Assembly: GCF_000003815.2 (NCBI RefSeq)
Contig: NC_049987.1
Location: 23,915,868-23,979,867 of the forward strand
Length of the DNA stretch: 64,000 bases
Direction of reading: 5' to 3'
Origin: Branchiostoma floridae
Lineage: Eukaryota > Chordata > Leptocardii > Amphioxiformes > Branchiostomatidae
The notes beneath the pieces are model-generated. The model did no database searches. It saw only the letters and a program-made list of their open reading frames with translations, and was not told the origin of the DNA. The position numbers were made by a program, and so were the translations under genes. Shown in pieces: positions 1 through 13,815 of this stretch (position 1 is the first letter of the stretch; each line of letters opens with the position of its first letter).

Positions 1-470
1 TTCTTCCGATGTTATAAGGCATAGTAGGTTCCCACCAAATAAATTACCAAGTCGAATAGTACCATCAGCACCAAAGAGAATCTTTCATTTTTTTTCTACT
101 GTAAATGTAGGGTTAACCAAATCTGTGGTGTACTCTATTTGGTAAGGCTTAGTTCAATCCTACCTTATAAACCACCGAGTGAGCAAAGTGAACGAGATTG
201 TCAATAGTGATAATAATGTCAATGAGATGATCAATGAGGTAAGTGGCTATGTGAAAATGAAGCTTATTTAACATATACATATACATATCGGTCAAACAGT
301 CAAACCTGGATTCAACAATGAGATAAAATGGTCGCTCAGAACAAAGTGGTTGGTCAGGACAGGGTGGGGGAAACCACGTACAAATGGATAGGGCTGTTTA
401 AGGTGGCTTGTGGAGTTTATCTGTCCACGTTTGAGGTTGTATGATTGCATGTATGGCTTGGGGGACTCAC

Positions 471-3400
471 AGTGTACTGCTAAGATGGTTGAGGCTACCA
501 GTGCCGGGGTGAGGGTTGGGAAGCCTTGGTCTGCCACGCATGTCAGGTTGACACCGTTGTCCCATTTCGAGATCCTTGCTGAGATACTCTGGCTGGTGAC
601 GTCACCACCAACCCCATCATCGGCACGCTGTGGTGCCTCTATATGATCAGTGCCGTTGTACCTGTCCACGAGAGACTAAATGTTGGTCAATGAATGCAGT
701 GGAAAATTGAATGCTTTACATTAATCAGCGTATTCATCACGGAACCGAAAGAAATAGATTATTTGCCACAGTTTTACTAAGCTTTCACTTTTAGGAGATC
801 ACCAAGAGACTAAGTTCCTACTAAATTTACAAAGCCCAGTCAGTATACAGAACATGACACAGTTCATCAACCACTGCCTTCAAAGAAGAAGTCAAATCCC
901 ACAATAGTAAATGAATTACCTTATAGTTGATTAGACACCAGTGCAGTGGTATGTACCCCATTACTTTACCTTGCTCTTACTTTGATACTGTAGATGTACT
1001 GTTAGGAGGCGGAAACTCCAACTAACAAAGCTGCATCTGCTGGGGCCGTCTTACACGTGGCAGTTCCAGCACCTGTGAGACTATGTGCGTCAGCAGACGA
1101 GAGGGTGGAGAAGGAATTGCACACCCCTCATTCACCTTAAAATACCATGTACATGTCAGGCAAACAGATCGCCGAACCCACCTCGGCAAGTGACTGTTTG
1201 TCTACTCATCTGTCAAGGCGACAGGAGAATCCGTACATTAGCCTTTGTGAAGGATTTTGTAAATAGAAATTATAGACTATACCAGGTGAGGCGAGGCGGG
1301 GGATGTCCACCTCTGGAACTGCAGGACAGGCGGAGCTGCCGTCCGGCCATGATGGGACTGTTGTCTCCGGAAATCATCGGTGGGCCGGCTGCTGGAACTG
1401 CAATACATATTTCAAGATGAGTGGTACCTATAGTGCTTCATGACCTACGTTGACTGTCATTGTGTAGTTTTCATGGAGATGCACATGCTTATTTTTATTA
1501 TAGGACTTACTATTTCATAATCGTTTTGAAAACTGCACACTAAGCCGGTGTTACCCAGGCAACAATACAAGTTTACGGAAATGCGTTTTATGTAAAATAT
1601 GCCATATGAAACCATGTGATTACAAAAGTTTGCTGAGGGCCGGCAGCCGGAACTACATTGTATGCATGGGGATGGAGTCTTAGAGTCATTGGTAGTATTC
1701 CTTCCCTTCGTCTGGTTTCGTAACGGTCTCCAAATCCCACAAGTAATCCAAGTTTGTACAATATCTTACCAACAACTGTGAGAGTTGCGTCCACTGGCTC
1801 TAGCCCGAAAGTACTGCAGCGATAACTTCCTTCATCTTCACGTGTTGCTCGTCGTATCTTCAGATGGAACTCGTTCTTCGACGCATCTCCGATAATTTCA
1901 AATCGTGGGTACTTTGGGTCAACCTTTCGATTATTTGCTATTACGCGAAAGTTTGGCGGCCCCGTCCAGGTAATAACGTCGCTCGCACCAAGGCCGCTAA
2001 AAGCACATTTCAAAACCACGGTCCTTCCTCGCAGAGTTGACGTCGACTGCGGCGGAACGCTGTACTTCACGGCATCCACTGCGAGTAAAGGGAATAAAGA
2101 AGACATTGAGTTTGGCCTCAATTTTATCAGTCTCTGTCAGCCACTCCCCTTAAGCTATCCTTCCGTGAGTGAATGGCACCTGATGCGGAATGTTATTGCG
2201 GTGACACCCTCTAACGTGATAACACGAGCGGGATGGAGTGCGGCAGGGTGTCGCAATAAAGATATCACTGTGGGTGTACATGTTTCAGTTGTGTTTGCGA
2301 TTAGGTAGATTTCTTTTCTTCATGTAGAGCTTTTGGGCTTAGACTAGCAGTGATGATGTTTCAGATTGTGGTGCTAATTTATTTCTATTTCCATGTGTAA
2401 GTGGCTGTCGCAATAAAGATATCACTGGTTGTACATGTTTCAGTTGTGTTCGCGATTAGGTAAATGTCTTTTCTTCATGTAGAGCTTTTGGGCTTAGACT
2501 AGCAGTGATGATGTTTCAGATTGTGGTCCTAATTTATTTCTATTTCCATGTGCCAGTGGGTGTCGCAATAGAGATATCACGGTGGGTGTACATGTTTCAG
2601 TTGTCTTGGTGATTATAGGCTTTTAAACTTCGCCGAGATGGTTTTGTTTTTTTGTGTCCGTTAGTAACCTTGAATGGCCTGAATGAATTGTCGTAATATT
2701 TGATATGTGGGTTGATTCAAATTAAATGAAACCTCGAAATAATTTGATGTTTGGCCGGCTGGCGCCTTGTAATGGTGCTGCAGCGGTACGATCTTTTTTC
2801 TTTCATATCTCTCATGTTCTGGACATGCTATGGTAATGTTTTCCTTAGGGACAGATTGCTCTTGATCTGAAAGTAGCACATTTTGGTCTCAGACTATCTG
2901 TGATGCTGATGTCGATTTTGGTCCAGATTTACCATATTTCAATGTGTGAGATCAAATGTACAAGCATTCATATAATCCATTTAGTTTGATGAGACTGTTT
3001 CAATAATGATATCGCGGTGGTTAAGTGAGTAGTGGTGCGTGGCGGTTAGGAATAAGCGGCGAATTTTGGATAAGTGGATAAATATGTCGGGAGTTGGTGA
3101 TTCACTTCAAATCACCCGGATGGAGGCCTGGCGAACCTCTGTCTCGTGTCAGCCTCATGGTGATCTACATCATTCACCCGGACGGGTGTGTCACCCTGTA
3201 AGGGGCGGTATAACCCGTCGTGTGCGAACATGTGCGAACATGTACAGGGTTAGCCCTTGATAATAGCCTACGGCTAGTTGGGCAGCCCTGGCTGTTTGTA
3301 AACAGCTGGATAAATGAATAAAATAAATATGTGAATCCAGATGTTTCAGACAGCACTGTCGTCCGTGACTGGAGCAGAATCTGGAGTTTACCCCAACTCT

Positions 3401-5873
3401 GAATTCATATGGAAATAAGGTGAGGGAAGCTCTAAGATGGTTGAAAATGAAGCCAAGGCTTGTTTAAAAATCTATCCGGTTGCTTGTAATGAGTAATTGT
3501 TAGTTTGCCTATCTTACCTGGTCGCCCTGCCTTCACCGACGTTTATTTTTTTTTTTTACTATCAGTGATACTGATTTTGGTTCTGGTTTAAATTTACTTC
3601 ATTTACATGTGTGAGCTTAGAAATTCATATCAGTCATGTCGTTTTATCAGTTTATTCCTTAAACTCATATATCAGGTAAGTTTCAATAATGGCCAACCTA
3701 CAAACGAACGTGCCGAGATTGCAAATATACAACATATTAATGTGACATTGCGCAGTATTTTGCCCTTCGGAATAATGTTGGAATTCAGCCCCCGAGGAAT
3801 CTAAACCCATTTCATAGTTAGATGATGGGAACGGTGGAAAAGACATCCTCAAACAGACAAGCAGTTATTGGTGTTTAAAAATGATAAAAAACAGCAAGTA
3901 GTTAGTAGAGAAATACTTTTCTATTCTAATAATTGCAAAGGAGCAGTAATTAAAATGATTTCCCTACATTTAATACAATAAAGGTATGGCAGAGTAATAG
4001 CCTATAATAATAGCCTATAATAATAGCCTGAGATATGATTGGTATCAAAGTCATTAGAAGATACTTTTTCTGTCTTAATATATGAGAGGAACAATAATAC
4101 GCCACGGTACGACGGAATAATACGCCACGGTAATGAGATTTATAAAATGATTAGTCCATGTCTTATGTGTCTTCGTTAACTCTCCTCTCCTTTCTAATTG
4201 CCACTGTTTGATATGAAGCCCATGTTTATACTCGCAATACCAAAAAGACGTTGAGCTACTACTCTCCGCTCAAACGACCTCGGTAGACGCTTGGTTCCGG
4301 CTCGTTTGATGCATTTGATGGAAACGATCTGCGAGGCCAGTTGGAGAGAAAAAAACTGCCACTCAAAGGACATTGAAAAGAGCAACAAGGCTCAGCGAGC
4401 CGTGGATCCCTGGCACATGGATGGAGATTAGTGGCTGGCATTTATGGATGGTGGTCACTAATGTAACCGGAGCAGTTTTGGGTTTCTGTCATGCGAATCA
4501 AATCCTTATGCATCACTGCGCTTCTCGCCATCAAACACTTCCAGGCGTGAAGTGGCCATTTTACATCAAGCCCGGGGAAGTTTTCCAGTCTGTGCAGGTA
4601 GCATGGGAAGGTATTTAAATCACTGTCAAATTAGTAACATATTGCATTCTATTGTTCATAAAGAAAACCATAAAGAAAGCAGTATTGCGCACACCTACGT
4701 GACAAGCATAGTTATGTTTTTTCTCTCTGCGACGAAGGCACAAGAGAGTCTATGTTGTAACGTATTTAGATCTAAGTTTACAGGCGCCAAGATGTAACTT
4801 GTGATTGTGTTTCTTTTAACCATCTAGACCCGACAGCAAAGCAAAGTAATGAATGACTGAAAGTGTGAATGAATGCATGGATGAATGAATGAATGGTTTA
4901 TTAATGTAAGGTCTGGTAGCCTTATGACTGAAACACTTTTTACTTAAAAGGGAATTGAAATTACACAGACATAAAAACATGATAATTCCGATATCATAAA
5001 AGTGCTATCATAATGGCAGAATCCTTACACATTCATAGTCCTATGGAATGTACGAATGTATACCATCATAACAACTAACCCAGGCATCGGAGAAGGCAAG
5101 GCGACTATGAGAAGGGAAGCGGCGACCATGTATTCATCAGGAAAGAACAGATCACTTGGGGGAATACATATATGAAAAGGTCCTGCCGTGGCATTCAATT
5201 CTGCACAGGCGAACTATGGGCACCGGCCTCGGCTCACAATGTCGGCACGATTGATGGGCTGGGTCGGGACCAAATCAAAGCTCTCAACTAATGTCATCGG
5301 GGTTAGGAAGGAGGTCAAGCTGGGATTGCATTGACGAGTCAGCATGCAGGACCCGTCTGACTGACGGACTAAAGGAGAGATGGCTGTTCCGGAGTCCTGA
5401 CAGCAAACGTAGCGAAAGGCTACGGACCGTTAATCGGCAGCTAAGCCGACATTATAGTGACATAAACAAATAAATCTAGGTTAGCGCCTCACGAGCGCAG
5501 GGCACCATCGGTCATTGGATAATCACTTGGCAGGTTCTCGCCTTCATTGCCTTGGAAAACGGGGTTAAGCTTGTAGAACCGCACAGCCATACGTGGGGAA
5601 TAATGTTTTGATATCGACAATAAAAAAGGGACAGCGTTAACTCCTCAAAGATGTAACGTTACGTTTTAACGTATAGACAACACGCAGCACCCTTACGCAC
5701 ACGCTCGCTTCTCTTCTTCACCAGACTGTCAACGGTTAAAGAAGAAAGAGACTTCTAGCAAAACACGAAAAGAGGAAGACTTAACGGTTGATTTGATAAG
5801 AAATACCTGCAAACGATGCCGCCAAAGCCAGGAGAAGACAGGAGACCCGGTGAGGCGCGCCGACCGTCGCCAT
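471..5873 (-). CDS. Gene F: partial Ig receptor of the same family, different intron positions
   Basis: Exons: 5807-5873 (MATVGAPHRVSCLLLALAAS, a clear signal peptide, phase-1 donor), 1770-2078 (all of D1 in one exon, Cys at KCAFSG and YRCSTF, Trp in ITWTGPP), 1283-1397 (first half of D2, CSSRGGHPPPRLTW), 471-661 (second half of D2, from YNGTDHIE to LAVHC). The gene runs off the left edge after D2. Phases agree (1, 1, 2, 1). In genes A-E, D1 is split and D2 is one exon; here it is the reverse, so one intron was lost in D1 and another gained in D2, or the ancestral state differs. The D1 and D2 patterns are clearly the same family but more distant. The 258-base promoter module of A-E is absent upstream. 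Linking exon 1 to D1 across 3.7 kb is inferred from phase and position. Confidence 0.8.
2249..2620. repeat. Tandem repeat of about 155 bases, 2.4 copies
   Basis: Units begin CGCAATAAAGATATCACT near 2252 and 2408, and CGCAATAGAGATATCACG near 2563, each followed by GTACATGTTTCAGTTGT. Weaker related pieces occur around 2880-3020 and 3555-3615. It lies in gene F intron 1. Confidence 0.75.
3040..3330 (+). repeat. Interspersed repeat-like block with A-rich end
   Basis: The block ends in AAATGAATAAAATAAATA and contains GGGCGGTATAACCCGTCG. Short related stretches occur at about 29370 and 45165 next to CTT/CTA trinucleotide runs. It may be a SINE or other short element; no pol III boxes were found. 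Confidence 0.3.
4862..5060 (-). mobile_element. Possible retroposon 3' end with GAAT-rich tail
   Basis: A (GAAT)n-like run at about 4862-4895 borders non-coding sequence of the kind seen at LINE or SINE 3' ends. No coding remnant was recognised, so this is tentative. Confidence 0.25.
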
Positions 5874-7683
5874 GCCGCTGCTGTATATACCTGTACGTGA
5901 GCGTCACAGCGCCAGGTGCCGGGAGGCAGTGGGGGAGCCGGCGTGTCTGAGCGTCGTGTTTCCAGGCATCTGCCAATAGTATCTCTTCAGGGCCATTCGC
6001 ACACACATCACGACCGTCATGTTCGGGTCGATAGCACATTAAAGTTCATATGTGCGGTTCTCGCAGCTTATACACAAAACGTAGACGCAAATTGCGCGTT
6101 GTGCGAGTAAAGTGTTGTCTTTGTGAACGAAGCCACGTCACCCGGAGAGTCATCCCCATTAACGCTACATCAAACGACAACGAGAGATGCAGGTAGAAAG
6201 TGTACTTGATATTCAATTATGTGCCTGGAGCGGCGCGGAGTGATGGATGGGGGTCAGACGTGTTCACTCCAGTTGATAAATCCATGTCGGAGGTCGGGCT
6301 GCAAATTTGGGCGAAATGATGAAAGATGGATCGTGCTTCATGTCATGTTTCCCCAGGGCGAAGTCGCGTCACACACCTCTCTCACCCCGGTCTCTATGTA
6401 CGCGGTGATAAGCTGCGAGTCCTGCAGGCACGTGGGGACTTCTGAGCTGACAAAAGGCTTCTTACACAGGATGTCATGACTCTATCTCTATACCAGACCC
6501 CGGTGATACCTACCTACCTGCAGCACCCTGCCCCGGGCACACCGGCATGCAGATACTCTCCCTATGTTTTATTTTGTATTCCGCCAGTGGGTTGGTTTCC
6601 CAGGCGTAAATGTGTAATATAATCCCCAGAGCTTTGCCGATCCGTTACCCCCGATAGGCAACCACCTAATGGTGAAGAGGGTGTTTGATACAAATGTCTC
6701 CACATAAATTTAGAGCAACAACACTTAATGGTATGTAAAAAGACTTAATGAATCGATTAGGTCTTTCCACGAAAAGTTATTTTCACACTGTGGTGGTGGA
6801 AGGTCTTTATGCGATGGTTAGACAAAGGAAGAGTTACGCCTATCGGCTGCAACATTCGTCGGAAATTAGTTTGCAAATTAGGTTCCGGATCCCTTATCGC
6901 AAGACATCAGAGGCGGGGAAGTATCAAATATAAGTCTTCTCTGAAAGGGTGCATCTGTAGAGGTTAATCTAAAGACCTACTGTTTTAAGATAAGATTCAG
7001 AACAAGTATGCATAGATGTGACAATTGATTCGAGTTTTTATTGAATATGAAAAATATTTGTAAATGTAAAGTTTATTGCAAATTCTTGCTCGTGGGCTAA
7101 TTGCAGGTAACATAAAAGATTCAAACTGTGTAAAAAAAACAATATCAAAGGTGTCTACTCTAGTCTAAAACTAGTAAAATCTAACTCTAGATCCTGGGTT
7201 ATTGGGGTCGACTTCTTTTTCGAAGACAGTGGAAGACGAAATATCCCACCTTTTTTGGCGGTGAATGTTAAAACGTTTGGATGGATTTCATATCAATCCG
7301 TAGGTGTACGGAGCTATGGACGTACCTGACAGCCTGCAGGTTAAAGCACCCTATGAAATACAGCGCAACAAAATTAATGACAACCCTTGTAATAGCCTCT
7401 ATCTACTTGCATAGCCTTAGCAGTATTTTGCACCGCATATGCCACTCTAGAAACGTATAATCTATGAATACATAAATGAAAAGTAAAGCGAACATCCTTT
7501 TTATTTGAAAGCCGGCAGCAAGCGCATCTATAAATTATAGGATATGCTGAAAAAAGGCGTAAATCCATTCGCTTGAAGGACTACCCTCTCAGTCTTTCAT
7601 ATCCATATCCGTGTAGCTACTCCGACAATTTGAGAATATTGTTGATTTCCTTCGCAAATAAGGTTATGTTCTTTGGTGGACAT

Positions 7684-7738
7684 GTTTGTTTGTCTGTCTG
7701 TCTACCTGTCTCTCTGTCTATCTTGTCTGTCTGTCTGT
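7684..7738. repeat. TGTC/TCTG simple repeat
   Basis: Imperfect run of TGTC/TCTG tetranucleotides in the spacer upstream of gene F. Confidence 0.8.
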
Positions 7739-9469
7739 ATATCATAACTCGAGCAGTCGTAAATGGCTGTGTGTGAGGTGAGAGTCTGTAACTTGGCAGG
7801 GCATAATTATGGAGAAGATTATATCGTAGCACCTGGCGGGTTTCTATGGTATTGCAGTGGGATTTTCAGTATTGAAAATGACTCCGCATTTAACCGGGAT
7901 CTGCGGTTTCCTATTGTGAAAGATAACAACCAACTACAACATCATTCGACTGAAATGCGCTTTTGTGAGGCTTAGGAATGATCTTGTGTTTCATTTTTAC
8001 CGAACCTAGCAAGCTCCTGCCGAACCTAGGATTTTTGGTCGACCGCTGGCAAGGGACATAGAACTTACGATTGACATTTGAGTGATATCAATTCACATCA
8101 GCCTTCCTGTATTTCACTCTCTAAACAGATTAGGGATTCTCACAGTGGATGTAAGAACTTGTTCTGATTATTTGAATATTTGTGCTTATAAAAATGTATT
8201 TCATTGTATTCTTCTTCTGCCCATTACACTTCAGGTTTACATTGGTAAAATAAATGGATTTGATGTATCAACAAAGATATAAAAAGAAGAAAAAAATCCC
8301 TGCCTAACAACCCTGGTTTCTGTTTCATAGACGTAGCCGGAAGCATAACATTGCCTGGGTCCTGAGTCATGCGCACCGAAACGCGTCAATGACCATGAAA
8401 AATGGAAAGGTCTTCCTCGAACTTTAATGCTCATTTTCTCATGGATCTAACGAAATTGAACCTTAAAGGTAGAGAGAGAACGCTCGCCATATTTCATGGG
8501 AAGAGTTCAGAGAAGTGTATGCAGGCAGAAAATAGTCTTGCCATAAATGGCCATATATTTGCCTCCAATACTTAGATACGACCAACTCACCGTATCCAGG
8601 ACATGCCGCAGGTATGTGCATCATTGATGCCCTAGTCTGATGTATATACTTGCGTTTAGGCCATTGGATATGATTAATGTTCATAGATAATGCAACCTCA
8701 AGAGCTATTGTAACATCAGCAAGAAAATACATGTTTCCTTTATATCATCTAGCCTACTGCGCGACTGCGCGATCCCAGACACCCCTTACATCGGCATCAG
8801 GAGGTTCCCCGAAGGCTGAGATCACGCTGAAGTTTCATGACGGTCCAAGGCTTGGGGGAAGTACCTCTAAATACCTTCAAGTCAGAGAGGTGGAAAGAGA
8901 GCGACACAAACAACAACGAGGCACTGCCACCCCCCAGTGAGGCACTTCCCCCTGGAGCAGACCTACCGAGGAGGGACTGAGCAACTCTAAACAGAGCCAG
9001 GTCAAAGGTGCCAAAAACTGGTGATAACATGCTGAAATGGGGCAAATCCATGTGGAGACGAACCACAAGCAATACAACATCTGATGCAACATTGTGAGCT
9101 CGGCCCCAGATGTTCAGACAGTGACCCGAGAGAGGCCAACGAGGCGGTCCGCTGTTGGATTGGGAGTTGGAGCGGCAAGATATGATGATGGTGATCCAGC
9201 CTACTGGACGACTATGAGGCTCTGCTTGTTCCTACCCACTTACATTCATATACTTAAATATCTTGTGATCAGCCCCGCCAACTCTGTCCTACCACTTGCT
9301 ACATGAAGCAATCGACTGATTCTTTACCATTAACCATTGTTCCAGCCGCCTGGTCCAGGTCATAGACTTTATTTGCTTGTAGAAGAGGGACAAGAAATGG
9401 AGCAAAAACAACATTTTGCCTCTACTTAATAGCTTGTCAAATGACTTCTGCATCTGTATCTATATAGCC

Positions 9470-9640
9470 GGTATAACCGCCGTTCGGCGGTTAAAACTAC
9501 CAAGAGAAGATGCCCCTACTGTGCTAGGTGATAACAAATTCCACTCTACGATAGTTCTGGGAAAGTACGAATTTTGAACACATCAATTCTAGGTCGGTGA
9601 CTCTGGTATTTGACTTCAAAACAAGTTGGGCTAGCCGTAA
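9470..9640 (-). mobile_element. Short LINE reverse-transcriptase C-terminal remnant
   Basis: The minus strand contains SYFPRTIVEWNLLSPSTV followed by SLGSFNRRTA, the usual end of a non-LTR reverse-transcriptase ORF. The upstream part is in another frame, so the copy is broken. Confidence 0.5.
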
Positions 9641-10389
9641 CACCAATAAATATATACCATCATTTTCTGCGTGCAAAGTCTTTTGTGCTCTAACTGTTTT
9701 GTTATTGGTTTACCGGCCCGTGATACTAGGTAGATTATCGTGTCCATTGTTGTGCAATAATCATTAATCAAAACAACAACGTTACCTTGAGTGGTCTTCC
9801 CATATAAAGCACGGAATAAGAGACATATACAGTACCAATCCATGAACAATCAGATGCTTTATTATTGATAAACGTCTTTTACAGTAAGCGGCTGAATTAG
9901 TTAACATTTAAAAAATCGGAATACATGTTATTCTATGAAATTGTCATGACGAGGATAACATAGATTTGGCAGGAATAACACCATTGTCATTATCACACAA
10001 CGTTACAACTCTCCTGTACATACACCTGATCAATCAACCAGCTAAAGGTTAAATTGCCAAAATATTTCTCAGCAGAACAAGCTTTAATGGATTTAATGCA
10101 TTATCGTTATCGTGAGTTACTTGGTGTTACACGTAGCCCTAAATGCACAGTGACACCAACACTAACACAATTTCTTTTCTAGTCCCGGATTTCTCCCTAG
10201 GCAATCCGCACAGACGTAACAACGTTTACGTTTACTCATCGATCGATCCATTCTACCTCATTACGAACTATCAAGTACCGCAGGAAAGTTGCTTCATTTA
10301 CCTGAGCTGTGAATAATCACTGTTTCAGCGCTTCAGCTCTCCTCACAATCCATTATCTGTATCGTCTACATGTGATAGGAATGCTCACA

Positions 10390-10890
10390 CAGAATGCCAA
10401 ACGACAATTGAAGGAACAAACTCATGCTAGTCTGTCTCCATGAGGCCATGTTGATTGTGTGGATGACGTCCGCGCGAGCATCAATCTTCGGCCGTTTACA
10501 AAAAACAAACAAAACGTTTTCAATCATACTGCAAATCGTATAAAGCAGCTCTAAGGGAGACTATATTTACCATGGATTGCAAATTAAATATCGGAAAACG
10601 TATACTATGTCACAGAATATTCCGAGGTGTAATTTACGTCAGAAGAAAGAACAAAATAATGAAGAATCTATTGTTCTGTGTGTTCAGTCATACAATGTAT
10701 GTTCGACGTTCCTGGCTGCTTAGATTTCATATAATCATAATGAACGCAACTTTGGTCAAACTTTTTTATTCACAAGCTCGCATCAGTTTTGGGTTCCCAG
10801 ATGATGTCATGCGTACAATTAAAGCAACATGGCCTTACTCAGGATGCCAAACGACAATTGATCGAACAAACCCGCGCTAGTCTGTCTCCA
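10390..10890. repeat. Pair of short direct repeats
   Basis: ATGCCAAACGACAATTGA followed by GAACAAAC and CTAGTCTGTCTCCATGA occurs at about 10394-10442 and again at 10842-10892. The sequence between the copies (about 400 bases) shows no convincing gene. Confidence 0.5.
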
Positions 10891-11963
10891 TGACTACGGA
10901 ATCATTGACTGGAGAATCACACGACACAACATTACCCGTGCCGTTCATTTTACACGCTGGTGACAATGACGCTCTATTGCCACGCTCAACTGCTCACACC
11001 ACATCTATCGCATTTACACCACACTGATCACCTGACAGGAAAATAACTTCCTGAATATGTACATTAGACGCCAACAGACAACGAACAGATGGTAAGATCG
11101 ACACGAAATGTTGGTAAGATCTACAATGAGTATCTACTTGCTGAGTAAGGACGCGGTCGTATGGTCGGTAAATTCCGGCGTTTTGGATGACAAGCATGTC
11201 TGTCTCCTGCAAAACCCAACAGTCTTGGTACACAGAATGTTGTTTTGGATCCATGCCGGTAGTTGTTTCTGTCACGGCCTGTGGTATCAAACTTGTAACA
11301 CGTTCGCACGACCTATGTGACCGCTCCCTAAGCTGTGTTTATCGTGAATGTATCTCCAGAACAGTCTTAATCTCTACATCGACTACATATATCTGACTCA
11401 AGCCATATGTGTACGTGTGTACATCTTTGTATGAACTGTCAAGTGCTGAAGAGAATCAGTCGCTCGCACAAACACCCAGGTCAAGTTTTGCTGATCAACT
11501 ATCAGCTGACAAACGTACAATTACATGCACGTTTCGTCAATCCTATATTTTGCACGCAGTCAATAACGCATTTGTGCGGTTTATTCAACATGATGTATCC
11601 CTTTTAACGTATAATCTACAGACCGTACTCGTTTATAATGATGGAAGGCCTGAGATATTGGTATCGAACGTTTTCAATTGACTTACGCTACAACAGGAAG
11701 ACCGTGCATTATGAAGTGCTGTGCCTTTATGCAGTGGCATGGTCAGTGGAAACCTAGACAACTAGAACAATCATACATGTGGATGGATCTACATGCGTTA
11801 CCTATTCCATTTCACTTTTTTTTCTATTTATATATAAAGAAATATCAATGATTATAGGTTTAGTTGGTACACACAGCTGACGAGCAGTGCCACCAAGTAG
11901 TTCTTCCCTTCACTATTTATTAAAGAAGCTTACCAACACATCTGAAACCATTCACATTATTGC

Positions 11964-12258
11964 TGCTATTTAAAACACATTGAATTACATCGGAAGTTCA
12001 AAGCTGTACAAAGAAGCAGTTATGATGGTGAATCTTGCGAGAGTCTCCACCAGTCCGACCTTACTGCAGTTCTATGTCCCGCCTGCTGGACCTGGCATGT
12101 ACACATTGCCATTATCACTGATGCTATTTAAGACACATCAGATTAAATCGGAAGTTCAAAGCTAAACACATGAAGGTGAATCTTGCGAGAGTCTCCAACA
12201 GTACGACCTTACTGCAGCGCTATGTCCCGCTTACTAGACCTGACATGTACACATAGAA
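11964..12258. repeat. Tandem duplication of about 159 bases
   Basis: Two diverged copies share ATCGGAAGTTCAAAGCT, GTGAATCTTGCGAGAGTCTC and CGACCTTACTGCAG at a constant offset. No long open frame is shared between them, so it is treated as non-coding. Confidence 0.7.
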
Positions 12259-12487
12259 CAAAAATCGAAGTAAGATTATAGAGGTCATCAACAGGTCAAT
12301 ATGCAGCGCCGGCCTGCCCCCACAGCTGCGACGTTCACGGGCGATGTCACTCAAGCGTCGTCATTGGAAACCAGACAGCCACAGCTGTATCGTCCGGGAA
12401 GGCTGTCCATCAACCCATGTCATTGGATACCGGGGAACCCAAGGGGGCAACCTGCAAAATCAAATTGAACGACCCGTTAAACTCGCG

Positions 12488-12776
12488 CGGCGACTTCACT
12501 GCGATCACACTGCGACCGTGCGATCTGACAGAGAGCTCAACGGATTTTATGGATAAAAAAAACTAATCTTATTACACTTTGCATACTTGCTGGCTTTTTT
12601 GGTTATGCTTTTTTTATATTCTGAATGATATTTCAACTTTGAAATCAAGACTAACAGATCTACTTAAAGTCGCAGCGAGGTCGCATCGCAATTGCCATCA
12701 AGTCGAATGGGAACCTCACTGCGACCAGCTTGCGACCGTGCGATTTGACAAAGCGCTGAACGAGTTTCATAGATGG
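12488..12776. repeat. Two related segments separated by about 160 bases
   Basis: Both segments contain CTTGCGACC/ACTGCGACC followed by GTGCGAT and TGACA at 12490-12555 and 12712-12776. The intervening DNA has no recognisable feature. Confidence 0.45.
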
Positions 12777-13361
12777 AAAATTAATGGCTTAATGTTTGTA
12801 TGTTGTGTTGCATTTTTGATTATTAAATCATGGGTCACAAATCTACATTTTTAAGCCCCAGCGGGATTACCGTCTAGTCGTTAGGGGCCTTAGTCCCTTG
12901 AAGCCAATAAGTCTCTCGCGACACGTTTATTGCAAACGATGTGCCTGGAGGCGGGTTTAACACAGTCGACATGGGATTCCAGATGGTAAGACGGGTTGAT
13001 CTTTGATTGCTCTCAGACAAGGCCGGTTTTACCCGTTCTTATCTCCCCGTTCATCTCCGCTCCTCGTTGCTGCCGGAACGAGCAGTTTACGCGGCATGAA
13101 AGCAATAGTTGGCTCAGAGGCTCACTCAATTTTCCTCCATGACGAGTTTGATGGGATAACGTAAGGGGACCCTCAGTAGAACAACTTCTGCTTTTACTGG
13201 GGAGGGGGTGAATGAAAATCAATTTTGGTCCACGCACTAAAGAAGTGTACAGTTTTTTGCCTTTATCTCTAGCTTTTCTGTATTCCCCACTTTAGACATG
13301 TACACACGATGGTAGCACCAAAAATATTATACTCCTTATAAATTTTGACAAACCGACTCTT

Positions 13362-13363
<2 letters not shown>

Positions 13364-13417
<54 letters not shown>
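13364..13417. repeat. (TA)n microsatellite
   Basis: Uninterrupted TA dinucleotides, at the 3' end of a decayed LINE. Confidence 0.95.
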
Positions 13418-13420
<3 letters not shown>

Positions 13421-13815
13421 GTTCACCACAAAACAAGACTCAATGAGCCACTCAGAGTAACGTTTGGGCTACTGTGCTTGATTGTGTCGACAGATATTTG
13501 TTTACTTTTGATTTGAAAACGTTTAGATTCTATCCCACAATCCCATTGAGTTGATTGTGATACCCTTTAGCTCATTGAGCTAATCTTCAGTGGCTCATAA
13601 AAACACATACAGTATATACAAGTAGATAGACAGATACAATAACAAACACTAATAACGGATCAGACAAATACATACATGAAGCCTAAAGTCATGAGGTCAG
13701 ACGGTTACATACACTAAAACCATTAAGGTAATGACCAATGGAAGCTTGTTTCGTAATGTAGTACTAGGAACAAAGCAACCAGTGTGGAACTTCCCCTTAA
13801 GTGGAATGGTTTAGC
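13418..13815 (-). mobile_element. Decayed LINE 3' fragment of the same family
   Basis: The minus strand shows KGKFHTGCFVPSTTLRNKLP and further on VFKSKVNKYLST, matching the 33.1 kb fragment, with frame breaks between them. The following 3' sequence (GTGGCTC...CTTGTTTTG) is also shared. The (TA)n run at 13364-13417 sits at its 3' end. Confidence 0.6.

Larger units (their letters stand above)
2122..5754. other. Gene F intron 1
   Basis: Apart from the 155-base tandem repeat, the block at 3040-3330 and the GAAT-rich end at 4862, I see nothing recognisable. Short open frames here have no family-like pattern. Confidence 0.5.

Noticed and set aside
1588-2121. Gene F D1 as an intronless protein starting at MRPNSMSS
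   Set aside because: A good acceptor (TTTACTCGCAG at 2079) and the phase-matched signal exon at 5807-5873 explain the domain better.
8677-9306. Overlapping open frames on both strands
   Set aside because: GC-richer patch with frames on both strands but no family pattern; perhaps old repeat DNA. It was not supported enough to list.
10572-10880. 102-codon plus-strand open frame
   Set aside because: AT-rich, no recognisable domain, no splice-linked neighbours; consistent with chance.
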